A stretch of 64,000 nt of DNA from Shinella sp. CPCC 101442 (GTDB taxonomy: Bacteria; Pseudomonadota; Alphaproteobacteria; Rhizobiales; Rhizobiaceae). The stretch lies in NCBI RefSeq assembly GCF_024704725.1, contig NZ_JALIQS010000002.1, positions 310,001 through 374,000 on the forward strand. Reading direction: 5' to 3'. This document shows, one piece after another, positions 26,274-36,218 of this stretch. Position 1 is the first letter of the stretch; the number at the start of each line of letters is the position of its first letter. A model generated the notes under the pieces. The model saw nothing but the letters and a program-made list of their open reading frames with translations, made no database searches and was not told the origin of the DNA. A program made the position numbers and the translations under genes.

Positions 26274-27356
26274 ATGAGTAGCAAGGCCGCCCCCGCCCCC
26301 AAGGACACTCCGTCCACCGTTCCACCGATCATGGCGCGCATCGCCCATGTCATGGCCAATCTCGGCATTGCCGGGCTGCCGCGGAACTACGAGCTGCTGT
26401 TCGAGGCGCTGAACGGCAACGCGAGCGTGGCGCGCGAGATCGCCGCCCTCGGCAAGACGCCGGATCAGGCGGCGCTCGATTCGATTGCGCTGCGCCATTC
26501 GCTTCCCAGCCACAATGTGCTTGCCGCCGGCCAGGCGGCGGGCGAAGCGGTTCGCGTGCTCGCGGAAATCGCGGATACCGCCGAGGCGAACCGTCGCCAG
26601 CGTGCCGCCGCGATGCAGGAACTCGAGGAAATCTCTCTGCGCATGCGCAAGGATCCCGTGCTCGGCATTTCGGATTTCGCCACGGATACGGTGCGCCTGC
26701 TCTCCATCGTGCGCGACATTCTCGGCAATGATCGCACCTCCGCCGCGCGGATCGACGACCTGCAGTCCCATCTCGAGGGTTTGCGGTCCGGCCTGTCCGT
26801 CAGTCGCGAAGCGCTGACCCACGATCCCGTGACCGGCCTTGCCAACCATGCCGCCCTGCTCGGCCGGCTGAAGGCCTTCTTCCAGACGGAAGCGGAGAGC
26901 GGCACGGCGGCGCTGCTGCTCTTCCGCGTCGAGCAACTCAAGGAATTCGCCGAGACGCATCCGGCAGGTGCGGCGGAGAAAACACTGAAGCGGCTTGCCG
27001 CCATTTTCCGCCGCTCGGTCAAGAAGGACGATTTCGTTGCCCGCACGGGGCCCGATCTTTTCTGCCTGCTGCTGCCCGATGTCAGCCGCGAGATCGCCGT
27101 CACGATCGCGCGGCGCATTGCCGGCCGTGTCGCCGAAAAGCCGTTTCCCTTCATGGATCGCGAACTTCCCGCCGGCTTCCTGACGCTGACGGCCGGCGTC
27201 TCGATGACCGATTCGGCGAAGACCCCGACCATGCTCTACGATCAGGCCGATCAGGCGCTCGCCTATGCCGCAGAGACCGGCATTGCGCTGCGCATCTATT
27301 CCGCCGAGGTGGCGGATCGGGCCGGGCGCGGCTATCGCACGGGTTCGGCGGCCTGA
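26274..27356 (+). CDS. GGDEF-domain protein with degenerate active site
   Basis: A 360-residue cytoplasmic protein. A helical N-terminal region (NYELLFEALNG near residue 38) and a possible coiled coil (residues 95-180) precede a C-terminal GGDEF-type domain from about residue 183 (DPVTGLANHAALLGRL). The signature is GPDLF (residues 259-263) instead of GG[D/E]EF. The usual metal-binding aspartate segment reads FRVEQLKEF, without the expected Asp. It is therefore probably not an active diguanylate cyclase and may be a c-di-GMP or GTP sensor or a scaffold. No EAL domain is present. No clear ribosome binding site is seen before the ATG. Confidence 0.85.
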   Translation: MSSKAAPAPKDTPSTVPPIMARIAHVMANLGIAGLPRNYELLFEALNGNASVAREIAALGKTPDQAALDSIALRHSLPSHNVLAAGQAAGEAVRVLAEIADTAEANRRQRAAAMQELEEISLRMRKDPVLGISDFATDTVRLLSIVRDILGNDRTSAARIDDLQSHLEGLRSGLSVSREALTHDPVTGLANHAALLGRLKAFFQTEAESGTAALLLFRVEQLKEFAETHPAGAAEKTLKRLAAIFRRSVKKDDFVARTGPDLFCLLLPDVSREIAVTIARRIAGRVAEKPFPFMDRELPAGFLTLTAGVSMTDSAKTPTMLYDQADQALAYAAETGIALRIYSAEVADRAGRGYRTGSAA

Positions 27357-27401
27357 ACCGCCTCTTGCCTTAGGCCGCCGCCCCGCCCTATAGGTCCCGG
27401 C

Positions 27402-29288
27402 ATGATCACGATTTCCGGCCTCACCGCCCGCATTGCCGGGCGCCTCCTTATCGAAAACGCGTCCCTTTCGCTGCCGAGCGGCGTGAAGGTCGGGCTTGTC
27501 GGGCGAAACGGCACCGGCAAATCCACGCTGTTTCGCATCATCACCGGGCAGCTCGCGTCCGAGGCCGGCACCGTCACGATGCCGAAGAACGCGCGTATCG
27601 GCCAGGTGGCACAGGAAGCACCAGGCACGGACGATTCGCTGATCGAGATCGTGCTGGCCGCCGACAAGGAGCGCGCCGCTCTGCTGAAGGAAGCGGAAAC
27701 CGCGACCGACCCGCACCGCATCGCCGAAATCCAGACGCGGCTCACCGATATCGGCGCCCACTCGGCCGAATCGCGGGCCGCAAGCATCCTTGCCGGCCTC
27801 GGTTTCGACCATGATGCGCAGCAGCGGGCGGCCAAGAGCTTTTCGGGCGGCTGGCGCATGCGCGTGGCGCTGGCGGCCGTGCTGTTTTCCGAGCCGGACC
27901 TGCTCCTCCTCGACGAACCGACCAACTATCTCGACCTCGAAGGCACGCTGTGGCTGGAAGACTATGTGCGGCGCTATCCGCACACCGTCATCATCATCAG
28001 CCATGACCGCGACCTGCTGAACACCGCTGTCAACGCCATCGTGCATCTCGACCAGCAGAAGCTGACCTTCTATCGCGGCTCCTATGACCAGTTTGAGCGG
28101 CAGAAGGCCGAGAACGACGAGTTGCAGATGAAGGCAAAGGCGAAAAACGACGCCGCGCGCAAACATCTGCAAAGCTTCATCGATCGCTTCAAGGCCAAGG
28201 CCACCAAGGCCAAGCAGGCGCAGAGCCGCGTCAAGGCGCTGGAGCGCATGGGCACGGTCGCGGCGGTCATCGAGACGCATGTGCAGCCGATCACCTTTCC
28301 GGAGCCGGAAAAGCAGCCCGCTTCGCCGATCATCGCCATCGAAGGCGGCGCCGTCGGCTATACGCCAGGCGAGCCGATCCTCAAGCAGATCAACCTGCGC
28401 ATCGACAATGACGACCGCATCGCGCTGCTCGGCTCGAACGGCAACGGCAAGTCGACCTTCGCAAAATTCATCTCCGGCCGGCTGGAGGCTGAATCCGGCA
28501 CCGTGAAGCGTGCACCTAGCCTCAAGATCGGCTTTTTCGCGCAGCACCAGCTCGACGACCTCATTCCCGAGCAGTCGCCCGTCGAACATGTGCGCCGGCT
28601 GATGCCGGAGGCGCCGGAAGCCAAGGTGCGCGCCCGCGTGGCCCAGATGGGTCTTGCCACGGAAAAGATGTCCACGCCCGCCAAGGACCTTTCAGGCGGC
28701 GAAAAGGCCCGCCTGCTGATGGGCCTTGCCGCCTTCGACGCGCCGAACCTGTTGATCCTCGACGAACCGACGAACCATCTCGACATCGACAGCCGCCGCG
28801 CGCTGATCGAGGCGCTGAACGACTACGAAGGCGCCGTCATCCTGATTTCGCATGACCGCCACCTGATCGAGGCGACCGTCGACCGGCTGTGGCTGGTCAA
28901 CAACGGCACGGTGAAGGCCTTCGACGGCGACATGGAGGAATATCGCAGCATCATCGTCCAGTCCGGTAAGAAGGACGACAAGGACAAGCCTGCCTCCAAC
29001 GGCGATACAGCCAACAAGGCGGACCAGCGCAAGGCCAATGCGGACCGGCGCGCCCAGTTCGCGCCGCTCAAGAAAAAGATCAACGAAATCGAATCGCTGA
29101 CGGCGAAACTGCACAAGCAGATTCAGCTTCTTGATGCGGAGCTTGCGGACCCGGTGCTCTACGAGAAGAGCCCGGCCAAGGCGGCGGAGAAGGCCAAGCT
29201 CCGCTCCTTGGCGGTCGACAAGCTGAACGAGGCCGAGGAACAGTGGCTGGAGCTTTCGGCGGAGTACGAGGAGGCGATGGCCGGTTGA
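27402..29288 (+). CDS. ABC-F family ATPase (Uup/YheS-like)
   Basis: A soluble ABC-F protein of 628 residues with two ATPase cassettes and no membrane segments; such proteins act on the ribosome. The first cassette has GRNGTGKST, SFSGGWRMR and LLLLDEPTNYLDL. The second has GSNGNGKST, LSGGEKARLL and LILDEPTNHLDI. The linker (about residues 230-300) is the charged interdomain helix pair. The C-terminal 80 residues form a coiled coil (INEIESLTAKLHKQ). It lies just downstream of the GGDEF-like gene. Confidence 0.93.
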   Translation: MITISGLTARIAGRLLIENASLSLPSGVKVGLVGRNGTGKSTLFRIITGQLASEAGTVTMPKNARIGQVAQEAPGTDDSLIEIVLAADKERAALLKEAETATDPHRIAEIQTRLTDIGAHSAESRAASILAGLGFDHDAQQRAAKSFSGGWRMRVALAAVLFSEPDLLLLDEPTNYLDLEGTLWLEDYVRRYPHTVIIISHDRDLLNTAVNAIVHLDQQKLTFYRGSYDQFERQKAENDELQMKAKAKNDAARKHLQSFIDRFKAKATKAKQAQSRVKALERMGTVAAVIETHVQPITFPEPEKQPASPIIAIEGGAVGYTPGEPILKQINLRIDNDDRIALLGSNGNGKSTFAKFISGRLEAESGTVKRAPSLKIGFFAQHQLDDLIPEQSPVEHVRRLMPEAPEAKVRARVAQMGLATEKMSTPAKDLSGGEKARLLMGLAAFDAPNLLILDEPTNHLDIDSRRALIEALNDYEGAVILISHDRHLIEATVDRLWLVNNGTVKAFDGDMEEYRSIIVQSGKKDDKDKPASNGDTANKADQRKANADRRAQFAPLKKKINEIESLTAKLHKQIQLLDAELADPVLYEKSPAKAAEKAKLRSLAVDKLNEAEEQWLELSAEYEEAMAG

Positions 29289-29401
29289 TCCGGCCTAGCA
29301 CTCTCTCAAGAAACGCTCAAAAAACAGGCAGATAGCTTGAAATTTCCCCTAAGACGAAAGTCTAGAGGGTCGCTTTCCCGTTCTTCCCTTCCTTGGCTTG
29401 A

Positions 29402-30592
<1,191 letters not shown>

Positions 30593-30747
30593 GTTTGCAT
30601 ACAGACGGCGGGGTCCATGATCCCGCCGTCTTCGTTTCATCCGGAGGCAACTGCATCTTTCTGCAGCGACTGTCGCGCATCAATGACGCGCAGCGTTGCG
30701 GCTCCGGCACCGGACAATCCGTTCATTAAAAACGGAGGGAGGGGAAC

Positions 30748-31356
30748 TTGGCTCTCGCTTTACGTATCACCGGCCTCATCGACGAACTGAGCCGGCGGGT
30801 TTCGATCATCGCGATCTGGCTCGTGCTGTTTTCGTCACTGACCGCCGCCTTCAACGCGATCTTCCGCTACTCCACCGACGGCATCCTCTGGATGGAGCGC
30901 AATGTCGGCGGCGTCGGCATTTTCGAATTCATGCTCAACCTCTACCGCGACAACTCCAACACGCTCTCCGAAGCGCAGTGGTACATGTTCGCCGGCATGG
31001 TCATGCTCGGCGGCGCCTGGACGCTGAAGGTCAACGAGCATGTGCGCGTCGATCTGGTCTACGGCTCGGTCAGCGAGCGCACGCGCACCTGGATCGACCT
31101 GCTTGGCGGCATCTTCTTCCTTCTGCCGATATGCGTGCTGATGATTTATTTCACCTGGCCGTGGTTCGTCGATTCGTGGGTCACCAACGAGGGCTCCAAC
31201 AATGCCGGCGGCCTGCCGCGCTGGCCGGCCAAGCTGATGATCCCGCTCGGCTTCGGCCTCGTCGGCCTGCAAGGACTCGCTGAAATCATCAAATGCGTTC
31301 TCGTGTTCACGCACGGCTACGTCCGCGAATTCGCCTACGAGAAGCCGCTGCAATGA
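30748..31356 (+). CDS. takQ: TRAP transporter small permease subunit (DctQ/TakQ family)
   Basis: A 202-residue inner-membrane protein with four hydrophobic segments and the DctQ pattern (FSSLTAAFNAIFRYS, YMFAGMVMLGGAWTLKVNEHVRVDL). It starts with TTG at 30748, preceded by a strong GGAGGGAGGGG ribosome binding site. The stop overlaps the large-permease start (ATGA at 31353). A 155-base gap separates it from takP and has no clear terminator. Confidence 0.92.
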   Translation: MALALRITGLIDELSRRVSIIAIWLVLFSSLTAAFNAIFRYSTDGILWMERNVGGVGIFEFMLNLYRDNSNTLSEAQWYMFAGMVMLGGAWTLKVNEHVRVDLVYGSVSERTRTWIDLLGGIFFLLPICVLMIYFTWPWFVDSWVTNEGSNNAGGLPRWPAKLMIPLGFGLVGLQGLAEIIKCVLVFTHGYVREFAYEKPLQ

Positions 31357-32801
31357 TCCAGTTCATCATCCACTACATGGCGCCCATGATGTTCGTGGGC
31401 CTGATCTTCTTCATGGTCATCGGGTATCCGGCGGCCTTCTCGCTCGCGGCGGTCGGCCTGTTCTTCGGCTTCGTCGCGATCGAACTCGGGGTGATCGCAC
31501 CGGATTTCCTCGGCAACCTCACCTACCAGCTCTTCTCGGTGCTTTCCAACGACCTGCTGCTGGCCATCCCCTTCTTCACCTTCATGGGCGTGATCCTGGA
31601 ACGGTGCGGACTGGCGGAAGATCTGCTTGACGGCTTCGGCCAGCTCTTCGGCGGCGTGCGCGGCGGCCTTTCCTATGCCGTCATCCTCGTCGGTGCCGTG
31701 CTCGGCGCGATCACCGGCACCGTCGCCGCCTCGGTCATCGCCATGGGCCTCATCTCGCTGCCGGTGATGACGCGCTACGGCTACAACATCCGCCACGCCA
31801 CCGGCGTCATCGCCGCGTCTGGTACCATCACCCAGCTCATTCCGCCGTCGCTGGTGCTGATCGTGCTGGCCGACCAGCTCCAGAAATCACCCGGCGACAT
31901 GTATATCGGCGCCACCGGCGCCAGCATCGTGCAAGTGCTGCTGTTCATGGGCTGGGTGTTCATCCTCAGCATCTTCCGGCCGCACTATGTTCCGGCCCTT
32001 CCGCCGGAAGCCCGCACGCTGCGCGGCTGGCCGCTCTACTGGAAGTGCATCCGCGGCATGGTGCCGTCGCTGGCGCTGATCTTCATCGTGCTCGGCACCA
32101 TCTTCATGGGCCTCGCCACACCGACGGAAGCGGGCGCCATGGGCGTCGTGGGCGCCATCCTGCTCGCCTGGATGAACGGCCGCCTGACCTGGAAGCTCAT
32201 CTACCAGGGCATGGACATGACGATGCGGCTCACCGCCATGGTGGTCTTCATCCTGCTCGGCGCGCGCGTCTTCTCGCTCGTCTTCCAGGGTGTCGGCGGC
32301 AGCCACTGGATCGAGGAAATGCTGACCTCGCTGCCGGGCGGGGTGGTCGGCTTCCTGATCTTCGTCAACATCTTCATCTTCATCATCGCCTTCTTCCTCG
32401 ATTTCTTCGAGATCGCCTTCATCATCGTGCCGCTGATTGCGCCCGCCGCGCAGGCACTCGGCATCGACCTGATCTGGCTCGGCGTGATGATCTGCGCCAA
32501 CATGCAGACGAGCTTCATGCACCCGCCCTTCGGCTTTGCCTTGTTCTACCTACGAGGCATCGCGCCGAAGACGGTGAAGACGCGGGATATCTATATGGGG
32601 GCGATCCCCTGGTTGATCCTGCAGCTCATCCTCGTCGGCCTGCTGATCGCCTTCCCGGAAATGGTGACCTACTTCCTCGACAAGGACGTGGTGCAGGATC
32701 TCGACAGCATCCAGATCCTGGTGCCGGGCACGGAAGGTGGCAGCGGGCTCGACAGCGCCCCGAGCTTCGGCCTCGATTCGCCACCGCAGTTCGGACAGTA
32801 A
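31353..32801 (+). CDS. takM: TRAP transporter large permease subunit (DctM/TakM family)
   Basis: A 482-residue polytopic protein with about a dozen membrane segments that forms the sodium-driven transport channel. Family patterns are GAVLGAITGTVAASVIAMGLISLPVM and GTIFMGLATPTEAGAMG. The C-terminal tail after the last membrane segment is a serine/glycine-rich extension (SGLDSAPSFGLDSPPQFGQ) of about 30 residues that is not part of the core family. Coupled to the small permease by a four-base overlap. Confidence 0.94.
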   Translation: MIQFIIHYMAPMMFVGLIFFMVIGYPAAFSLAAVGLFFGFVAIELGVIAPDFLGNLTYQLFSVLSNDLLLAIPFFTFMGVILERCGLAEDLLDGFGQLFGGVRGGLSYAVILVGAVLGAITGTVAASVIAMGLISLPVMTRYGYNIRHATGVIAASGTITQLIPPSLVLIVLADQLQKSPGDMYIGATGASIVQVLLFMGWVFILSIFRPHYVPALPPEARTLRGWPLYWKCIRGMVPSLALIFIVLGTIFMGLATPTEAGAMGVVGAILLAWMNGRLTWKLIYQGMDMTMRLTAMVVFILLGARVFSLVFQGVGGSHWIEEMLTSLPGGVVGFLIFVNIFIFIIAFFLDFFEIAFIIVPLIAPAAQALGIDLIWLGVMICANMQTSFMHPPFGFALFYLRGIAPKTVKTRDIYMGAIPWLILQLILVGLLIAFPEMVTYFLDKDVVQDLDSIQILVPGTEGGSGLDSAPSFGLDSPPQFGQ

Positions 32802-32823
32802 CGCCCCTCACCCCGCGCCCCAA

Positions 32824-32857
32824 ACAAACGGCGCCGCTTGCCAGCGGCGCCGTTTGT
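32824..32857 (+). terminator. Terminator of the TRAP operon
   Basis: A perfect 15-bp stem (ACAAACGGCGCCGCT with its complement) around TGCC starts 22 bases after the takM stop. Confidence 0.8.
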
Positions 32858-32896
32858 GCTAGAGGAGTAAATCATCATACAAATGAGGGTGGAGCC

Positions 32897-33823
32897 ATGT
32901 CCCCGATCAATCTCGCAATCGTCGGCGTCGGCAAGATCGTGCGCGACCAGCATCTTCCGGCCGTCGCAAAGAACAGCGACTACAGGCTGATCGCCGCGGC
33001 AAGCCGCCATGGCACGGTGGATGGCATCGACAATTTCAAGTCGATCGACGAGATGCTCGCAGCGGTGCCTGATATCGAGGCCGTATCGCTCTGCATGCCG
33101 CCGCAGTATCGTTATGAAGCCGCCGAGAAGGCGCTTTCCGCCGGAAAACATGTTTTCCTCGAAAAGCCGCCCGGCGCGACCCTCTCCGAAGTCGCCGATC
33201 TCGAAGCGCTTGCGGCTTCCAAGGGGCTCTCGCTCTTCGCAAGCTGGCATTCGCGCTACGCGCCGGCTGTGGAAGCCGCCAAAACCTTCCTTGCCGGCAC
33301 GACGATCCGCGCCATGCAGGTGATCTGGAAGGAAGACGTGCGCCACTGGCACCCGAACCAGGAATGGATCTGGCAGGCTGGCGGTCTCGGCGTGTTCGAT
33401 CCGGGCATCAACGCGCTGTCGATCGTCACCCACATCCTGCCGCGCCCGGCCTTCATAACCGCCGCCACGCTGGAATTCCCGGAAAACCGTGATGCGCCGA
33501 TTGCCGCCTCGATGACCTTCAGCGACGCCAAGGGCCTCGACCTCAAGGCGGATTTCGACTGGCGCCAGACGGGCAAGCAGAGCTGGGACATCGTCGCCCA
33601 GACCGAAGCGGGCGAGATGGTGCTGTCCGAGGGCGGCGCAAAACTCTCCATCGACGGTAAGCTGGTGCACGACGAGCCGGAGCAGGAATATCCCATGCTC
33701 TATAAGCGCTTCGCCGAAATCGTGAAGGCCGGCAAATCCGACGTCGACCTCGCGCCGCTGCGTCATGTTGCCGACGCCTTCATGCTGGGACGGCGCAAGT
33801 TCGTCGACGCCTTCCACGATTGA
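32897..33823 (+). CDS. L-arabinose/D-galactose 1-dehydrogenase (Gfo/Idh/MocA family)
   Basis: A 308-residue NAD(P)-dependent sugar 1-dehydrogenase that oxidises L-arabinose or D-galactose to the lactone. It follows the Azospirillum brasilense arabinose 1-dehydrogenase pattern from memory: VGVGKIVRDQHLP nucleotide motif, EKPPGATL with the catalytic lysine, WKEDVRHWHPNQEWIW, and GVFDPGINALSIVT with the substrate-binding Asp and Asn. A GGTGGAG ribosome binding site precedes the ATG. It is flanked by terminators on both sides, so it is monocistronic. No other pentose-pathway enzyme is in the window. Confidence 0.88.
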   Translation: MSPINLAIVGVGKIVRDQHLPAVAKNSDYRLIAAASRHGTVDGIDNFKSIDEMLAAVPDIEAVSLCMPPQYRYEAAEKALSAGKHVFLEKPPGATLSEVADLEALAASKGLSLFASWHSRYAPAVEAAKTFLAGTTIRAMQVIWKEDVRHWHPNQEWIWQAGGLGVFDPGINALSIVTHILPRPAFITAATLEFPENRDAPIAASMTFSDAKGLDLKADFDWRQTGKQSWDIVAQTEAGEMVLSEGGAKLSIDGKLVHDEPEQEYPMLYKRFAEIVKAGKSDVDLAPLRHVADAFMLGRRKFVDAFHD

Positions 33824-33853
33824 GAAAAGGCCCGCTTCGAGCGGGCCTTTTCT
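33823..33853. terminator. Bidirectional terminator between sugar dehydrogenase and MFS genes
   Basis: AGAAAAGGCCCGC and its complement GCGGGCCTTTTCT form a 13-bp stem around TTCGA. A and T runs at the ends suit termination in both directions. Confidence 0.9.
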
Positions 33854-33864
33854 ATTCGGCATCC

Positions 33865-35157
33865 TCACGCCTGCGCGGCAAGCGGAGCCGGTTGCGGCCG
33901 CTTGAGCAGCATCACCGAGAGCGCCGCGAGGATGCACATCAGGCCGGCGATCTGCAACGCGGGCATGTAGGTGTTGAAGTCGCTCTTCAGGTAGCCCGCG
34001 CCGAAGGCGGCGGTCGCCGCACCCAGCTGGTGGCCGGCGAAAATCCAGCCGAAGACGAGGCCCGCTTTTTCGCGGCCGAAATTCTCCGCAGCGAGCTTGA
34101 CCGTCGGCGGCACCGTCGCGACCCAGTCGAGGCCATAGAAGACGGCGAAAACCGAAAGCTCGACGAAGCCGAAGCCCGAGAAGGACAGGTAAAGCAGCGA
34201 CAGGCCACGCAGCCCGTAGAACCAGAACAGCAGGACACGGTTGTCATAGCGGTCGGAGAGCCAGCCCGCGAAGACCGTGCCGAAGAAATCGAAGATGCCG
34301 ATGACGGCGAGCGTGCCGGCCGCCGTAACCGCCGCCATACCGAAATCGCCGCAAATCGAGATCCAGTGGGTCTGGATCAGGCCGTTGGTGGAAAGGCCGC
34401 AGACGAAAAACGTGCCGAACAGAACCCAGAAGACGGCATTGCCGGAAACACTCTTCAGCGTGACGAGCGGGGCCAGCAGCGTGGCGCGCAGGCTGTGATC
34501 CTGCCTCGGCGGCGTGACGATGGCCGTCTCGCCATAGGCCGGCAGCCCTACATCGGACGGGTGATCGCGCATCAGGAGCAGGACGAGCACCATGGCGGCA
34601 GCGATGACCGCGACGGAAAGCGTCAGCGCCGTGCGCCAGCCATAGGTCTCGGTCAGCGCGGCAAGCAGCGGCAGGAAGACGAGCTGGCCGGTGGCGTTGC
34701 TTGCCGTCATCAGGCCGACGACCAGGCCACGACGCTTGGAGAACCAGCGGGCGGCAACGGTCGCGCCCAGAACCAGCGCCGTCATGCCGGTGCCGACGCC
34801 GATCACGACGCCCCAGAGAACCAGAAGCTGCCAGACTTCCGTCATGAAGAACGAGACGACGATGCCGCCCATGATGAGCGCCAGCGCCGTTCCCACCACT
34901 TGACGGATTCCGAAATGGTTCATGAAGGCCGCAGCGAAGGGGCCAAGCAGACCGAAGAGCACCAGCCGCACCGCCATGGCCGAGGAAATGTCGGCGATAT
35001 CCCAGCCGAATTCCTCATGCAGCGGCTGGATCATCACCCCGGCCGAGCCCATTGCGCCGGCAGTCGCCAGCATGGTGAGGAAGGTGGTGGCCGCCACCAC
35101 CCAGCCATAATGCAGGTTCCGATCCGCCATCCATCTGGCAACGCGTGTGGACACCAT
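33865..35157 (-). CDS. MFS transporter (monocarboxylate/oxalate-formate-like branch)
   Basis: A 430-residue major facilitator with 12 predicted membrane segments. The opening YGWVVAATTFLTMLATAGAMGSAGVM and the conserved NHFGIRQVVG loop after segment 2 resemble the MCT/OxlT branch, suggesting an organic acid substrate, but this is an inference. I chose the ATG at 35157 because AAAGGAAC lies just upstream. It is downstream of, and codirectional with, the MarR gene, with 73 bases between. That gap has an operator copy (35202-35213). Confidence 0.87.
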   Translation of the reverse strand: MVSTRVARWMADRNLHYGWVVAATTFLTMLATAGAMGSAGVMIQPLHEEFGWDIADISSAMAVRLVLFGLLGPFAAAFMNHFGIRQVVGTALALIMGGIVVSFFMTEVWQLLVLWGVVIGVGTGMTALVLGATVAARWFSKRRGLVVGLMTASNATGQLVFLPLLAALTETYGWRTALTLSVAVIAAAMVLVLLLMRDHPSDVGLPAYGETAIVTPPRQDHSLRATLLAPLVTLKSVSGNAVFWVLFGTFFVCGLSTNGLIQTHWISICGDFGMAAVTAAGTLAVIGIFDFFGTVFAGWLSDRYDNRVLLFWFYGLRGLSLLYLSFSGFGFVELSVFAVFYGLDWVATVPPTVKLAAENFGREKAGLVFGWIFAGHQLGAATAAFGAGYLKSDFNTYMPALQIAGLMCILAALSVMLLKRPQPAPLAAQA

Positions 35158-35201
35158 GAGTGAAGTTCCTTTGCTGAGCGCCGGCGGGCGGCGGATTTTG
35201 C

Positions 35202-35213
35202 GGGCATATACCC
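35202..35213. promoter_or_regulatory. Probable MarR operator upstream of the MFS gene
   Basis: GGGCATATACCC differs at one base from the perfect palindrome GGGTATATACCC upstream of the marR-like gene. On the minus strand it contains TATATG, a plausible -10 element, placing the transcript start about 38 bases before the MFS start codon. Confidence 0.65.
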
Positions 35214-35230
35214 TTTTATGCGTAAAAAAA

Positions 35231-35632
35231 TCAGAGCACCGCGAGGAGTTCCCGCAACCGGTCGATACCATCGGGTCCGAGCCGCGCTTCGATATCCTCC
35301 TGCACGGAATCCCAGAGTGGCCCTCCCGCCTTCAGGATCACCCGGCCTGCGTCGCTCACCGTCAGCGTCGCCTCGCGCTGGTCCTTGCCGGGACGGATAT
35401 CCACCAGCCCCATGCGCTCCAGCACCTTTGCATTGCGGCCGACCGTCGAGCGGTCGAGTTCGACGCGTGCGCCGAGGTCCGTCAGGGAGACCGGCGCCAT
35501 GCGGTCGATGTTCCTGAGAAGGCTGAACTGGGCGATATTCACGCCAAGCGGCGCCAGCGCTTCGTCATAGTAGGACGAAACCCTTCGCGACGCCTTGCGC
35601 AGCACGATGCAGTGGCAGATATCCTTGCTCAT
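35231..35632 (-). CDS. MarR family transcriptional regulator
   Basis: A 133-residue winged-helix repressor. The dimerisation helix ASRRVSSYYDEAL, the recognition region SLTDLGARVELDRSTVGRNAKVLERMGLV, and the wing RPGKDQREATLTVSDAG are in order. I place the start at 35632 since the MarR domain begins right after it. No ribosome binding site is present: a perfect palindrome (35638-35649) ends five bases before the ATG. The gene precedes the MFS transporter, and a matching palindrome lies upstream of that gene, so it very likely controls both. Confidence 0.9.
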   Translation of the reverse strand: MSKDICHCIVLRKASRRVSSYYDEALAPLGVNIAQFSLLRNIDRMAPVSLTDLGARVELDRSTVGRNAKVLERMGLVDIRPGKDQREATLTVSDAGRVILKAGGPLWDSVQEDIEARLGPDGIDRLRELLAVL

Positions 35633-35637
35633 TTTTC

Positions 35638-35668
35638 GGGTATATACCCACGAACGCGCTTCTGCAAG
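35638..35668 (-). promoter_or_regulatory. marR promoter with embedded operator, probably leaderless
   Basis: The palindrome GGGTATATACCC (35638-35649) includes TATATA (35641-35646) as a -10 element. CTTGCA on the minus strand (35663-35668) lies 16 bases upstream as the -35. The predicted start of transcription falls at or next to the ATG at 35632. Confidence 0.6.
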
Positions 35669-35761
35669 ACAGGAGACATGGCTGCCGTCGCGGAAAGGGC
35701 CGGCAATGGCCACTGTCCACTAGGCGGAGCGGCAAACGGGGTCGGTGCAGGACGCCGGGGC

Positions 35762-36211
35762 TCAGGCCTTCTTCATCCAGCGCCCGTCGCTGTTCTGCTG
35801 CCAGTAGGTGAGCTGGTGCCCCTCGCCCTTCAGCCGTTTCCAGTGCGCGCGCGCCGTCTCGACTTCCGCCTGGTCGTAACCGTCGAACATGAAGATCACG
35901 CGCTCGTAGGCATCGAGCGGCGGCGGTGCCGCACCGGCGACCAGAAAGCGCACGGTCGCGGCATTGGCATTGTCGGGCGTCGTCGTCAGAAGCACAGGCT
36001 GGTCTGCCGCGAAAGCCTGCTCGTCAGTGCCGTGCGGCAGGAAACTGTCCTCGCGAAAGGTCCACAGATGCGTATCGAGCGCATCGCGCCGCTCCGCATC
36101 GCCCGTCTGCACGACGACGCGCCAGCCGCGCTCGAGGCTCTTGTCCAGGAGCGGCGGCAGCGCGTCTTCGAGCTTCGATTCGGTCAGATGATAGAAGAGG
36201 ACTTCGCTCAC
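35762..36211 (-). CDS. holC: DNA polymerase III subunit chi
   Basis: HolC links the clamp loader to single-strand binding protein. The 149-residue protein has the family pattern EVLFYHLTESKLEDALPPLL, RGWRVVVQTGD, DTHLWTFREDSFLPHG and the C-terminal GHQLTYWQQNSDGRWMKK. It starts with GTG at 36211, preceded by GGAGAGG; the frame continues upstream into pepA but the chi fold begins at this GTG. The gap to the pepA stop is seven bases, so it is in the pepA operon, as in many proteobacteria. Confidence 0.94.
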   Translation of the reverse strand: MSEVLFYHLTESKLEDALPPLLDKSLERGWRVVVQTGDAERRDALDTHLWTFREDSFLPHGTDEQAFAADQPVLLTTTPDNANAATVRFLVAGAAPPPLDAYERVIFMFDGYDQAEVETARAHWKRLKGEGHQLTYWQQNSDGRWMKKA

Positions 36212-36218
36212 CCTCTCC

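Noticed and set aside
26211-28589. A 792-residue open frame antisense to the GGDEF and ABC-F genes
   Set aside because: It spans two clear sense genes and the gap between them, and has no motif.
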